Shown one piece after another: positions 1 to 6,931 of a stretch of 8,832 nucleotides of DNA. The position numbers and the translations under genes were made by a program. The notes below the pieces were generated by a model that ran no database searches, had not been told where the DNA came from, and saw only the letters and a program-made list of their open reading frames with translations. Positions within the stretch are counted from its first letter, which is position 1; each line of letters opens with the position of its first letter. Origin of the DNA: Microbacteriaceae bacterium (GTDB lineage Bacteria > Actinomycetota > Actinomycetes > Actinomycetales > Microbacteriaceae); NCBI GenBank assembly GCA_030840185.1, contig JAUZFY010000250.1, positions 1 through 8,832 on the forward strand, given 5' to 3'.

Positions 1-1014
1 CTTCTTGGCGCGCTGCTTCGATATCTCGTAAAGGGTGACGCTAGCGGCGATTCCCGCGTTGAGCGACTCGGTCGAAGAGCTGATCGGGATCGAAACCACC
101 GCGTCGCAGGTCTCGGTCACGAGGCGGGACAGCCCCTTGCCCTCGCTTCCCACGACCACGACTATCGGTTCCTTTGCCCAGGACAACTCAGGAAGCGGCG
201 TGTCACCGTCGCCGGCGAGTCCGAGCACGAAGACGCCGCGCTCCTTGAATGCTTTGAGGGTCTGGGTGAGATTGGAAGCCATCGCGACGGGGGTGCGAGC
301 GGCCGCGCCGGCCGAAGTCTTCCACGCCGCGGCGGTGAGTCCGACCGATCGGCGCTGCGGAACGATCACGCCGTGACCGCCGAAGGCAGCAACCGAGCGG
401 ATGATCGCGCCGAGGTTGCGCGGATCCGTCACGCCATCCAGTGCGACCAGGAGCGGCACCCGTCCACTCGCGACGATCTTGTCGAGCAGGTCGGTGGGAT
501 GCGCATATTCGTACGGCGGCACCTTGAGCGCGAGTCCCTGGTGAACCGAGTCGAAACCGGCGAGTCGGTCGAGTTCGGGGCGCATCACCTCGAGGATCGG
601 CAGTCCACGCTTGGTCGCGATCTGCATGACCTCCTTGACCCGGTCGTCGTACTCGATGCGGGTCGCGATGTAGAGGGCCGTAACCGGGATCTTGGCCCGA
701 AGGGCCTCGAGAACCGAGTTGCGTCCGGTGACAACCTCGAACTCTTCCGTCTGCTTCGGCCGCTGGGACCGCTGCAGCCCGGCCGGCCGCTGCGGCGCCC
801 CGGTGCTCGACGGCCGCTTGCCGCCAGCCGCCGCGAAACGGTCGTTGGCCGCCTTGCGTTTTCCGGCGGGGTGGTACGGGCGATCCTCCGCCTTGGGGGT
901 CGGCTTCTTCCCCTCGAGAGCCTGACGGCCCTGGCCGCCGGATCCGACCTGCGGTCCCTTGCTCACTCGGCGAACCGCGCCTGCGCGCGGCTTGTTCGCT
1001 CCACTGCTTTTCAT
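1..1014 (-). CDS. rlmB: 23S rRNA (guanosine-2'-O)-methyltransferase, SpoU/TrmH family, 3' end cut by window edge
   Basis: SPOUT-class methyltransferase expected to use S-adenosylmethionine to methylate a 2'-hydroxyl in 23S rRNA (G2251 in E. coli numbering). Visible are 338 codons without a stop. Residues 1-90 are a basic, Gly/Pro/Ala-rich and probably disordered tail. The substrate-binding domain begins near [11 protein letters not shown] (95-105). The SPOUT domain has motif 1 NLGAIIRS (N200, R206), motif 2 [11 protein letters not shown] around E291, and motif 3 with SLN at 317-319, the parts that form the trefoil knot. The visible end, ISKQRAKK, looks like the last helix, so only a few codons should be missing. 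The ATG overlaps the cysS stop as TAATG, with GGAG nine bases upstream (1024-1027). It is the last gene of the carD-ispDF-cysS run. Members of this family are often annotated RlmB or TrmH, and the exact target base is inferred from family. Confidence 0.94.
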   Translation of the reverse strand, partial: MKSSGANKPRAGAVRRVSKGPQVGSGGQGRQALEGKKPTPKAEDRPYHPAGKRKAANDRFAAAGGKRPSSTGAPQRPAGLQRSQRPKQTEEFEVVTGRNSVLEALRAKIPVTALYIATRIEYDDRVKEVMQIATKRGLPILEVMRPELDRLAGFDSVHQGLALKVPPYEYAHPTDLLDKIVASGRVPLLVALDGVTDPRNLGAIIRSVAAFGGHGVIVPQRRSVGLTAAAWKTSAGAAARTPVAMASNLTQTLKAFKERGVFVLGLAGDGDTPLPELSWAKEPIVVVVGSEGKGLSRLVTETCDAVVSIPISSSTESLNAGIAASVTLYEISKQRAKK

Positions 1015-2435
1015 TAGTCAAGACTCCAATGTGACCCCGTCGGGGTGTCTTCGATCTGGATGCCGGCTGCGGCAAGTTCATCGCGAATGCGATCGGCAGA
1101 GTTGAAATCTCGTGCCTTGCGTGCCGTATCCCTGTCCTCGATCAACTTCTCGACGAGTATGGCGAGCGCTACGCTCCCCGGATCATTCGCGGCAGTCTGC
1201 CACTCTACGGCCATTGGGTTGATTCCGAGAACTTCTGTCATCGCGAGAACCTGGCCTTGCAGCGCCGCGGCGGCTCGAAGGTCCTCCGCGTCGAGCGCCG
1301 CGTTGCCGGCGCGCACCTGCTCGTGCAGCACGGCAACGGCCTGCGGAATCGCCAGGTCGTCATCCATCGCCTCGGCGAACTCCGTCGGGACAAGCTGCGC
1401 CCCGCTGCCCGCGAACTGCGTTCCCTCGAGCCGGCGCTCCGCACGATCGAGGAAGACCTCGATGCGCTCAAGGGCCGCCTCCGCCTCGAGGAGAGCGCCG
1501 TCGTGGTAGTCGATGGTGGAGCGGTAGTGGGCCGTGCCGAGGTAGTAGCGGACCACGAGCGGCCGAGCCTGATCGAGAAATTCGGACGCGTAGATGGAAT
1601 TGCCGAGCGACTTGGACATCTTCTGCCCGTTGACGTTTACGAGCCCGTTGTGCACCCACGCGTTGGCGAACGCGTGGCCGGCGGCCGACGACTGTGCCAG
1701 CTCGTTCTCGTGATGCGGAAAGCGCAGGTCGAGGCCGCCGCCGTGGATGTCGAATCGGGTGCCGAGATATTGCGACGACATCGCCGAGCATTCGATGTGC
1801 CACCCGGGTCGACCGTCGCCCCACGGCGAGGGGAACGACGACGAGACGGGTTCCTCCGGCTTGTGCCCCTTCCACAGGGCGAAGTCGCGCTGATCCCGTT
1901 TTCCCCTTGTCGCGGCATCCGCCGAGGCCGCCATGTCGTCCGGCTTCTGATTGGTCAGTTCGCCGTACGCCGGCCAGGACGCGACATCGAAGTAGACGTC
2001 GGCGGATTCGTCGTCGGCGACGTAGGCGTGACCGCGCTCGATGAGCCTCGCGATGAGTCGCTGCATCTGCGGGATGCTCGCGGTCGCACGCGGCTCATAG
2101 GTCGGGGCCAGGATGCCGAGGCGCTGGTAGGCGGCGGTGAACTCAAGCTCATACCGGTAGGCGAGCGCCCACCATTCCTCCGTCGAGGCGACCGCGTTGG
2201 AGAGTATCTTGTCGTCAATGTCGGTGACGTTGCGGACGAGCGTGACCGCGTAGCCGCGGTAGGTCAGCCAGCGACGCCACTGGTCGTAGACCAGGGCGGA
2301 CCGCAAGTGTCCGATGTGGGGGGAGGACTGCACCGTCGGGCCGCATACGTAGATTCCGACCTCCCCCTCGACGAGTGGAATCAAATCCAGAAGCCCTTGG
2401 GTACGGGAGTCGTAGAGGCGCACTGTCACGGACAC
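1014..2435 (-). CDS. cysS: Cysteinyl-tRNA synthetase
   Basis: Class I aminoacyl-tRNA synthetase that activates cysteine with ATP and charges tRNA-Cys in the cytoplasm. At 473 residues it is full length. Visible are the HIGH motif at 40-43 (PHIGH), KMSKS at 272-276, and the zinc ligands expected for discrimination of cysteine: C31 in YVCGPTV, C216 in HIECSAM, and H241 and E245 in FPHHENE, with spacing very close to E. coli C28/C209/H234/E238. The C-terminal part (about 330-473) is the helical DALR/anticodon-binding region, with the typical [15 protein letters not shown] segment. The start chosen is GTG at 2435, three bases after the ispDF stop. In-frame GTG codons at 2429 and 2423 are alternatives, and none has a good Shine-Dalgarno, so expression probably relies on coupling to ispDF. 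The mycothiol enzyme MshC is a paralogue, but the intact C-terminal domain and the operon favour CysS. Confidence 0.97.
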   Translation of the reverse strand: MSVTVRLYDSRTQGLLDLIPLVEGEVGIYVCGPTVQSSPHIGHLRSALVYDQWRRWLTYRGYAVTLVRNVTDIDDKILSNAVASTEEWWALAYRYELEFTAAYQRLGILAPTYEPRATASIPQMQRLIARLIERGHAYVADDESADVYFDVASWPAYGELTNQKPDDMAASADAATRGKRDQRDFALWKGHKPEEPVSSSFPSPWGDGRPGWHIECSAMSSQYLGTRFDIHGGGLDLRFPHHENELAQSSAAGHAFANAWVHNGLVNVNGQKMSKSLGNSIYASEFLDQARPLVVRYYLGTAHYRSTIDYHDGALLEAEAALERIEVFLDRAERRLEGTQFAGSGAQLVPTEFAEAMDDDLAIPQAVAVLHEQVRAGNAALDAEDLRAAAALQGQVLAMTEVLGINPMAVEWQTAANDPGSVALAILVEKLIEDRDTARKARDFNSADRIRDELAAAGIQIEDTPTGSHWSLD

Positions 2436-2438
2436 AGC

Positions 2439-3638
2439 CTAACGAGTGCGCTGAAGCAGGCATGTCGCAATGACAGCGACGCCCTCGCCTGCACCGGTGA
2501 AGCCGAGACCGTCCGAGGTGGTTGCCGCGACGCTCACCGGTGCGCCGACGAGAGTGGAGAGCCGCGCCTCAAGCTCGGCGCGACGCCGTCCGATCTTCGG
2601 ATGATTTGCGACAACCTGCACCGCGACGTTGCCCACCTCGTACCCGGCGGCCGTGACCATCGACACGGTGGCGGCGATGAAGACGTCGCCGTGAGCGTCG
2701 GCGAATCGTGGGTCCGCGGTGCCAAAATTGGAGCCGACATCGCCGAGCCCGGCCGCCGAGAGCAACGCATCGCAGATGGCGTGACTCACGGCATCGCCGT
2801 CGCTGTGTCCGGCCAGTCCGACCTCGCCCGGCCAGGCAAGGCCGCCGAGCCAGAGCGGACTCTCGCTGGTGTAGGCGTGAACGTCAATGCCGACGCCGGT
2901 GCGGGACCCCAGCACAGCCGGCGAGGTCTGCGGCGCGAGCGACTCGGCTCGGCGAAGATCCCACGCGGTGGTGATCTTGAAGGCGAGCGGGTCCCCGTCG
3001 ATGATCCTCACCGGATGCCCGGCCGCGGAGAACACGGCGGCATCATCTGTGAACTCGGCCGCAGCCGCGGCGTAGGCCGCCTCGAGCAGGTCGCGCGGGA
3101 ATCCCTGCGGGGTCTGCACGGCAACGAGCTCCGAGCGGTCGACGGTCGCGACGGCAAGCTCCCCATCGATGCGCTTGATCGTGTCGCTCACCGGGAGCCC
3201 CGGGATGATTCCCGCCCCCGTGTCTCGCACGCCGCCGACGACAGCGTCGAACAGCGCGCTCGGTGTGAACGCCCGCGCCGCGTCGTGCACGAGCACGGTG
3301 CGCACATCGGGTCCGAGGGCCGCGAGACCGGCGGCGACGGAACCCTGGCGGGTGTCGGAGCCGGCGACAACGGAAAGGTAGGCGCCGGCGGCACCGGCCA
3401 GATGGGCGCCGAGCCGTTTCGCCTCGTCGAGCCAGGTCTTCGGTGCGACGACGACGACCTGCGCCGGCTCGCGCATCCCGAAGACGGACTCGAGCGCATG
3501 GGCCAGAATCGGGCGACCGGAGACGAGCACGAAGGCCTTCGGATCGGAATGGCCGAGACGGGTGCCGCTTCCGGCGGCGACCACGATGACCCCGACGCTG
3601 GGATCCTCGCCGTCGCTCCTAGGAGGCAAGAACCTCAT
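2439..3638 (-). CDS. ispDF: Bifunctional IspD-IspF enzyme of the MEP isoprenoid pathway
   Basis: A fused enzyme for two steps of isopentenyl diphosphate synthesis: IspD joins CTP to 2-C-methylerythritol 4-phosphate, and IspF cyclises the later CDP-ME 2-phosphate to MEcPP. Length is 399 residues, as expected for the fusion. The IspD half (about 14-235) has the nucleotide loop AAGSGTRLG with R27 and K34 (E. coli R20/K27), VHDAAR, QTPQGF and TDDA. The IspF half (about 248-399) has metal ligands D252, H254 and H286, the GHSDGDAV motif with H278, and [14 protein letters not shown] near the end. In that last motif an Ala stands where an Arg is usual (GRGEG). ATG at 3638 overlaps the end of carD by 20 bases. 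TTG at 3629 is the only close alternative, because any later start would remove the first strand. The cysS GTG follows three bases after the stop. Confidence 0.95.
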   Translation of the reverse strand: MRFLPPRSDGEDPSVGVIVVAAGSGTRLGHSDPKAFVLVSGRPILAHALESVFGMREPAQVVVVAPKTWLDEAKRLGAHLAGAAGAYLSVVAGSDTRQGSVAAGLAALGPDVRTVLVHDAARAFTPSALFDAVVGGVRDTGAGIIPGLPVSDTIKRIDGELAVATVDRSELVAVQTPQGFPRDLLEAAYAAAAAEFTDDAAVFSAAGHPVRIIDGDPLAFKITTAWDLRRAESLAPQTSPAVLGSRTGVGIDVHAYTSESPLWLGGLAWPGEVGLAGHSDGDAVSHAICDALLSAAGLGDVGSNFGTADPRFADAHGDVFIAATVSMVTAAGYEVGNVAVQVVANHPKIGRRRAELEARLSTLVGAPVSVAATTSDGLGFTGAGEGVAVIATCLLQRTR

Positions 3639-4101
3639 CGAGAACGGTCGAGGCCTTCTCTTCGTCGGTCTTCTCGGCGAGCGCAAGCTCGGAGATGAGA
3701 ATCTGACGAGCCTTGGCGAGCATCCGCTTCTCCCCGGCCGACAGTCCGCGGTCCTGGTCGCGGCGCCACAGGTCACGCACCACCTCGGAGACCTTGATCA
3801 CGTCGCCGGAGGCAAGCTTTTCGAGGTTGGCCTTGTAGCGGCGAGACCAGTTGGTCGGCTCCTCGGTGAATGGTGCGCGCAAGACTTCGAATACCCGGTC
3901 CAGCCCGTCCGCCCCGATGACGTCCCGGACTCCGACGAGGTCCACGTTTTCCGCCGGAACCTCGATGACGAGGTCGCCCTGGTTCACGTTGAGCTTGAGG
4001 TAGATCTTCTCTTCGCCCCTGATGACCCGCGTCTTCACTTCGGTGATTGTTGCGGCACCATGGTGGGGATAGACGACCGTCTCTCCGACCTCGAAAATCA
4101 T
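3619..4101 (-). CDS. carD: CarD-family RNA polymerase-binding transcription regulator
   Basis: CarD binds the RNA polymerase beta subunit and stabilises the open promoter complex, in actinobacteria mostly at rRNA and other housekeeping promoters. At 160 residues it matches the usual length. The N-terminal RNAP-interaction (Tudor-like) domain, about 1-60, starts [15 protein letters not shown] and includes R25. The helical C-terminal DNA-binding domain, about 68-160, contains W85 in [17 protein letters not shown], the Trp that in M. tuberculosis CarD wedges into the upstream fork of the bubble (same residue number), followed by [12 protein letters not shown]. Start ATG 4101 has AAGGAG eight bases upstream (4109-4114). 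It is first in the minus-strand run and divergent from the lipoprotein gene. That lipoprotein pairing is shared with M. tuberculosis carD-lpqE, as is the downstream ispD/ispF/cysS/rRNA methylase order. Confidence 0.97.
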   Translation of the reverse strand: MIFEVGETVVYPHHGAATITEVKTRVIRGEEKIYLKLNVNQGDLVIEVPAENVDLVGVRDVIGADGLDRVFEVLRAPFTEEPTNWSRRYKANLEKLASGDVIKVSEVVRDLWRRDQDRGLSAGEKRMLAKARQILISELALAEKTDEEKASTVLDEVLAS

Positions 4102-4108
4102 GACCCGG

Positions 4109-4114
4109 CTCCTT
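4109..4114 (-). promoter_or_regulatory. Ribosome binding site of carD
   Basis: AAGGAG on the minus strand lies eight bases before the carD ATG. It is the strongest Shine-Dalgarno on the minus strand here and fixes the carD start, in contrast to the downstream genes of the run, which have weak or distant sites. Confidence 0.7.
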
Positions 4115-4125
4115 CAGTCCAGTCC

Positions 4126-4131
4126 AGTTTA
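4126..4131 (-). promoter_or_regulatory. Possible -10 element of the carD operon promoter
   Basis: TAAACT on the minus strand fits the actinobacterial TAnnnT -10 pattern. It lies about 25 bases before the carD ATG, leaving a short leader with AAGGAG. No convincing -35 hexamer was seen at 17-18 bases upstream. A promoter is expected here because carD is the first gene after a divergent neighbour. Confidence 0.4.
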
Positions 4132-4203
4132 TCACGGCAATTTCTCAGATTCCGAGGAAGCGGCAGGGCACGACGGGTGCCGAGGGGCCCGTCATACGTG
4201 CGC

Positions 4204-4209
4204 TAAACT
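4204..4209 (+). promoter_or_regulatory. Possible -10 element of the lipoprotein gene promoter
   Basis: TAAACT on the plus strand matches TAnnnT and is identical to the hexamer proposed for carD on the other strand. It would give a leader of roughly 55-60 bases before the GTG at 4273. The -35 side is not recognisable. Confidence 0.35.
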
Positions 4210-4261
4210 TGCCGTGCAGTTCCCGCGGGTTCGCCGCGAGATGGAGCCGTTTGTCTTTCCT

Positions 4262-4266
4262 GGAGG
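4262..4266 (+). promoter_or_regulatory. Ribosome binding site of the lipoprotein gene
   Basis: GGAGG lies six bases before the GTG at 4273. It supports this GTG as the start, since no ATG lies near the beginning of the signal peptide. Confidence 0.7.
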
Positions 4267-4272
4267 GTCCCC

Positions 4273-4857
4273 GTGAGAACTCGCACCGCTGCTTCCGTCG
4301 TCGTGGCGGCAACGTTGTTGCTCGCGACGACCGCCTGCACCTTCCTCACCCCGCAGTCCACCCTCAAGGTGTATAGCCCGAGCGACGGGGTGGATGCGAC
4401 GGTCGGGCAGGTGGAAATTCGCAATGCCATGCTGCTGTCGAAGGATGGCCAGGAAGCGAGCTTCGTCGTGAGCATGGTCAATGACGGACAGAAGGACACG
4501 ACCGTTCGCATCCAGTACGAGAGCAAGACCGCGTCAGGGTCGACCCGCAAGGTGAACACCAACGTGCAACTGGCCGGAGGTGAGGTGAAGACCTTCGGTT
4601 CCTCGGACACCCGTCAGCTCGTCTTCACCGGCATCGACACCAAGCCCGGCGCCCTGTTCCCCGTCTTTGTGCAGTACGGAAGCCTCACCGGTGACCAGAT
4701 GCTCGTTCCAGTGCTCAACGGGGCCTTGGCCCCCTACGGAAAGCTGCTGCCGACCCCATCGCCATCGTTGACCCCGTCGCCGAGCTTGACTCCGTCGCCG
4801 AGCGGCAGCCCGACACCGTCAGGCTCCCCGACACCGTCACCAAGCCCGAGCAACTAA
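4273..4857 (+). CDS. Secreted lipoprotein with Pro/Ser/Thr-rich tail (LpqE-like by position)
   Basis: A 194-residue protein with no enzymatic motif that I recognise. Residues 1-21 form a signal peptide: Arg-rich start MRTRT, then a hydrophobic core to about 18. LATTAC places a lipid-accepting Cys at 22, although Thr at -3 and -2 is a loose lipobox. Residues about 30-155 read as a beta-rich domain of alternating hydrophobic and polar residues, for example VEIRNAMLLSK and QLVFTGIDTKPG. The tail, about 158-194, is made of PSPSLT and GSPTP units and probably spans the cell wall or acts as a flexible tether. The start is GTG, with GGAGG six bases upstream. It is divergent from carD, as lpqE is in M. 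tuberculosis; in that genome radA follows, whereas here a convergent regulator gene does. It probably acts on the outer face of the membrane; its function is unknown. The reading frame is well supported, the orthology to LpqE less so. Confidence 0.85.
   Translation: MRTRTAASVVVAATLLLATTACTFLTPQSTLKVYSPSDGVDATVGQVEIRNAMLLSKDGQEASFVVSMVNDGQKDTTVRIQYESKTASGSTRKVNTNVQLAGGEVKTFGSSDTRQLVFTGIDTKPGALFPVFVQYGSLTGDQMLVPVLNGALAPYGKLLPTPSPSLTPSPSLTPSPSGSPTPSGSPTPSPSPSN
4747..4854 (+). repeat. Short-unit coding repeat for the Pro/Ser/Thr tail
   Basis: About 108 bases of irregular repeats built on CCGTCGCCGAGC and CCGACACCGTCA, encoding alternating P-S-P-S-L-T and G-S-P-T-P units at the C-terminus of the lipoprotein. 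Such repeats often vary in copy number between strains. The translation stays in frame to the TAA at 4855-4857. Confidence 0.7.
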
Positions 4858-4859
4858 CC

Positions 4860-4891
4860 GCGAGGCGTCTCCGCTGACGGCGGTTCCTCGC
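4860..4891 (+). terminator. Possible terminator hairpin after the lipoprotein gene
   Basis: GCGAGG (4860-4865) pairs with CCTCGC (4886-4891), and inside this CCGC (4871-4874) pairs with GCGG (4880-4883). The hairpin starts three bases after the TAA. Only a weak pyrimidine stretch (TTCT) follows, so intrinsic termination would be of the U-poor type common in high-GC genomes. Confidence 0.4.
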
Positions 4892-4929
4892 TTCTGACAA
4901 TCCGTGCGGCTGCCCGGTCGCCGCGCTGC

Positions 4930-5021
4930 CCCTTCCGAAATCCATGCAGATCGAAGCGACACGCCGCCGCAGCCCTATTCCAGACGGGGTGTCGCCGCCG
5001 ATTGCATGCATTTCGGAAGGG
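4930..5021. repeat. Long imperfect inverted repeat in the convergent gap
   Basis: The left arm 4930-4948 and right arm 5003-5021 are inverted copies of CCCTTCCGAAATNCATGCA, 18 of 19 positions pairing with one mismatch (4942/5009). Further in, ATCG (4950-4953) pairs with CGAT (4999-5002), and GCGACAC (4956-4962) with GTGTCGC (4989-4995), leaving a 26-base loop. About 29 base pairs can form in total. It lies between the stops of two convergent genes, so it may act as a bidirectional terminator or transcript-end stabiliser. There is no T-tract on either side and no flanking target duplication. It could instead be a copy of a dispersed palindromic element. Confidence 0.75.
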
Positions 5022-5040
5022 TGAGGCGCCAGGAGTTGGG

Positions 5041-5084
5041 GAGCCCAGACGTGGGAACCCAGAGCCCAGATGCTGGATGCTGGA
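5041..5084. repeat. Short direct repeats before the regulator gene end
   Basis: GAGCCCAGA occurs at 5041-5049 and 5062-5070, and TGCTGGA is repeated in tandem at 5071-5077 and 5078-5084. The stretch is non-coding, lies just beyond the stop codon of the response regulator, and has a base composition unlike the flanking genes. No function is evident; it looks like replication-slippage sequence. Confidence 0.5.
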
Positions 5085-5093
5085 ACCGGAGCG

Positions 5094-5771
5094 CTACGAC
5101 TCGAATCGGTAGCCGAGACCGCGGACGGTCAACAGCATCGTCGGCTCGGAGGGCTTTTTCTCGATCTTCGAGCGGATGCGCTTGATGTGCACGTCGAGCG
5201 TCTTGGTGTCTCCGAAGTAGTCGGCCCCCCACACCCGGTCAATCAGCTGGCCTCGAGTAAGCACCCGGCCGGAGTTGCGCAACAACACCTCGAGCAGCTC
5301 GTATTCCTTCAGCGGCATGGGCGTCTCCGCCCCCCTCACCGTGACAGTGTGGCGGTCCACATCCATGCGGACGTCTCCGGACTCCAGGATGCTCATGTCG
5401 TCGGTGTCGGTCTCGATCCGTCGCCGCATCACCGCGCGAATGCGGGCGAGCAATTCCCGGGTCGAGTAGGGCTTCGTGACATAATCGTCGGCCCCGAGTT
5501 CAAGCCCGACAACGACATCCACTTCACTGTCCTTGGCGGTGAGCATGATGATGGGCACCTGGGAGCGAGTGCGAATCTCCCGACACACCTCGGTTCCGGC
5601 GATCCCGGGAAGCATCAGGTCGAGCAGAACGAGATCGGGAATCGATCGGTCGAACTCCGCAAGGGCGGCGATGCCGTCGGCGGCGATCGTGGTCTCGTAA
5701 CCCTCCCGCCCAAGCAGGAACGCAAGCGGCTCGCTCAATGACGGTTCGTCTTCGACGATCAGAATGCGCAA
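5094..5771 (-). CDS. regX3: OmpR/PhoB-family response regulator, RegX3-like
   Basis: A DNA-binding response regulator expected to be phosphorylated by the kinase encoded just upstream and to control phosphate-starvation genes. At 225 residues it is typical. The receiver domain, about 1-120, has the acidic pocket E7/D8, phosphoacceptor D51 in LVLLDLMLPG, T78 and K100 in VTKPY. The winged-helix effector domain, about 128-225, contains PLKEYELLEVLLRNSGRVLTR, the recognition region TKTLDVHIKRIRSKIE and the closing GLGYRFES. The start is TTG at 5771: an in-frame stop lies five codons upstream, no ATG or GTG fits, and GAAAGAGG (5778-5785) stands six bases before it. The kinase stop TGA is separated by one base, so translation is coupled. 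Assignment to RegX3 rather than another OmpR-type regulator rests on the kinase type and adjacent phoU. Confidence 0.92.
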   Translation of the reverse strand: MRILIVEDEPSLSEPLAFLLGREGYETTIAADGIAALAEFDRSIPDLVLLDLMLPGIAGTEVCREIRTRSQVPIIMLTAKDSEVDVVVGLELGADDYVTKPYSTRELLARIRAVMRRRIETDTDDMSILESGDVRMDVDRHTVTVRGAETPMPLKEYELLEVLLRNSGRVLTRGQLIDRVWGADYFGDTKTLDVHIKRIRSKIEKKPSEPTMLLTVRGLGYRFES

Positions 5772-5772
5772 A

Positions 5773-6924
5773 TCATGCCTCTTTCAGAGATGCACCGGCG
5801 GCATGCGAAGCCTCCGGAAGGCGGATGGTGAAGGTTGACCCGTTGCCCGGCTGCGACCAGACTCGAACGTCGCCGCCGTGGTTCTGCACCACGTGCTTGA
5901 CAATGCTGAGACCGAGGCCGGTGCCACCGGTGTGGCGCGATCGCGCCGGATCAATTCGGAAGAATCGTTCGAACACCCGGTCAAGTTCCTCGTCTGGGAT
6001 GCCGATGCCTTGGTCGGTCACCGCGATTTCGACGATCCCGTCGGAATTGCTCACGCCGACACCGACCCGGGAGCCCTTCGGCGAGTATTGGATGGCATTG
6101 GCGATGAGGTTGTGCAGCGCGACAGCCAGAAGCGGCTCGTCACCGTAGACCTCGGCCCCGGCGTCGCCGCCGCTCACGATCGTGACCCGGCTCGAGTCGG
6201 CGGCGACTCTGTTCTGGTCGATCGCCAGGGCGATTACGTGGTCAATTTGCACGACTTCCGGGCGGGTGAGCGCGTCCGCGGCCTGCAGGCGGGAGAGTTC
6301 GATGATCTCCTGGGTGATGCGGGCGAGCCGCTCGGCTTCCTTCGTGAGGCGTTTGGCGAAGCGGCGTACCTGATCCGGTTCGTCGGAGGCGGCCTGAAGC
6401 GCCTCGGCGAGCAGGCCGACCGCGCCGATCGGCGTCTTCAGCTCGTGGCTGATGTTCGCGACGAAGTCGCGGCGCACCTCGTCGAGACGGTAGGACTCCG
6501 TTCTATCCTCGGCGAGCAGCAGCACGTAGCGAGCGCCGAGTCGGGCGACGCGCACAAATAGGTAGATGTTCGCGTCGCCGAACGGTCCCCGCGCAAGCTC
6601 GAGCTCTTGCGTGATCGGTTCGCCGTAGCGGCGCACCCGGTCCACTATGGTGACGAGTTCCGGGTGAACGAGGGCCTGATTCCACACCAGGCCGAAGGCC
6701 ATCGCGCCCGGGCTCGCCTTCACCACAGTGTTGGACGGGTCGAGAACCACCCCCGCGGACTCGAGGGCCTCGATGACCTGGTCGACGCCGTCCGGGACCG
6801 CGGTGCTCGCGACATCCACCGCGCGCTGTCCCCGTCGGGCCGAGACGACGAGTACGACCACCATCCCGGCTCCGACAAGGATGCCGAAGACCAGTGCAAG
6901 CGTCACCAGCGTGGCGGAGTCCAT
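5773..6924 (-). CDS. senX3: Membrane sensor histidine kinase, SenX3/PhoR-like
   Basis: A sensor kinase that should autophosphorylate on His and pass phosphate to the adjacent regulator in response to phosphate supply. Of 383 residues, one membrane helix lies at about 5-28, with almost nothing outside, so it has no extracellular sensor domain; sensing via the Pst transporter and PhoU is the usual model. A PAS-like segment spans about 45-140. The H-box FVANISHELKTP has H160, followed by the dimerisation helices to about 215. The ATPase domain has N276 (NLIANA), D304 in DQGIGIP, the F-box FERFFR (318-323) and GTGLGL (334-339). ATG 6924 has no Shine-Dalgarno, but TAATCT sits seven bases upstream, suggesting a leaderless transcript. 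The regulator gene follows one base after the stop, and phoU is divergent. M. tuberculosis SenX3 has two membrane helices, so the topology here is simpler. Confidence 0.92.
   Translation of the reverse strand: MDSATLVTLALVFGILVGAGMVVVLVVSARRGQRAVDVASTAVPDGVDQVIEALESAGVVLDPSNTVVKASPGAMAFGLVWNQALVHPELVTIVDRVRRYGEPITQELELARGPFGDANIYLFVRVARLGARYVLLLAEDRTESYRLDEVRRDFVANISHELKTPIGAVGLLAEALQAASDEPDQVRRFAKRLTKEAERLARITQEIIELSRLQAADALTRPEVVQIDHVIALAIDQNRVAADSSRVTIVSGGDAGAEVYGDEPLLAVALHNLIANAIQYSPKGSRVGVGVSNSDGIVEIAVTDQGIGIPDEELDRVFERFFRIDPARSRHTGGTGLGLSIVKHVVQNHGGDVRVWSQPGNGSTFTIRLPEASHAAGASLKEA
5778..5785 (-). promoter_or_regulatory. Ribosome binding site that decides the TTG start of the response regulator
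   Basis: GAAAGAGG on the minus strand lies inside the last codons of the kinase gene, six bases before the TTG at 5771. The overlapping ATG at 5776 is out of frame and reaches a stop within six codons, so this site serves the TTG. Confidence 0.65.
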
Positions 6925-6931
6925 AGCGACT

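Noticed and set aside
203..1081. A 292-codon minus-strand frame overlapping rlmB
   Set aside because: It is an Arg/Pro/Gly-rich frameshifted reading of rlmB. The true frame from 1014 carries the SPOUT motifs [14 protein letters not shown] and SLN.
1014..2435. Identity as the mycothiol ligase MshC instead of CysS
   Set aside because: The protein has the full CysS C-terminal domain and sits in the ispDF-cysS-rlmB order typical of CysS.
1257..3698. An 813-codon open frame on the plus strand antisense to cysS and ispDF
   Set aside because: It lies wholly opposite two well-conserved genes, crosses their junction, has a composition rich in Arg/Gly/Asp typical of antisense frames in high-GC DNA, and shows no domain motif.
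3639..3776. A 46-residue N-terminal extension of IspDF
   Set aside because: This stretch is the out-of-frame reading of the carD 3' end, Arg/Pro/Ser-rich and without family support. ATG 3638 gives the normal distance to the AAGSGTRLG loop.
4203..4610. A 135-codon minus-strand frame opposite the lipoprotein gene
   Set aside because: It is antisense to a gene with signal peptide, lipobox and a good ribosome binding site, and has no such support itself.
4930..5021. A miniature inverted-repeat transposable element with target duplications
   Set aside because: The bases on either side of the arms do not form a direct repeat, and copy number cannot be judged from one window; kept only as an open possibility in the findings.
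4904..5185. A 93-codon plus-strand frame through the hairpin into the regulator gene
   Set aside because: It crosses the inverted repeat and the 3' end of the response regulator on the opposite strand, has no ribosome binding site and no recognisable protein character.
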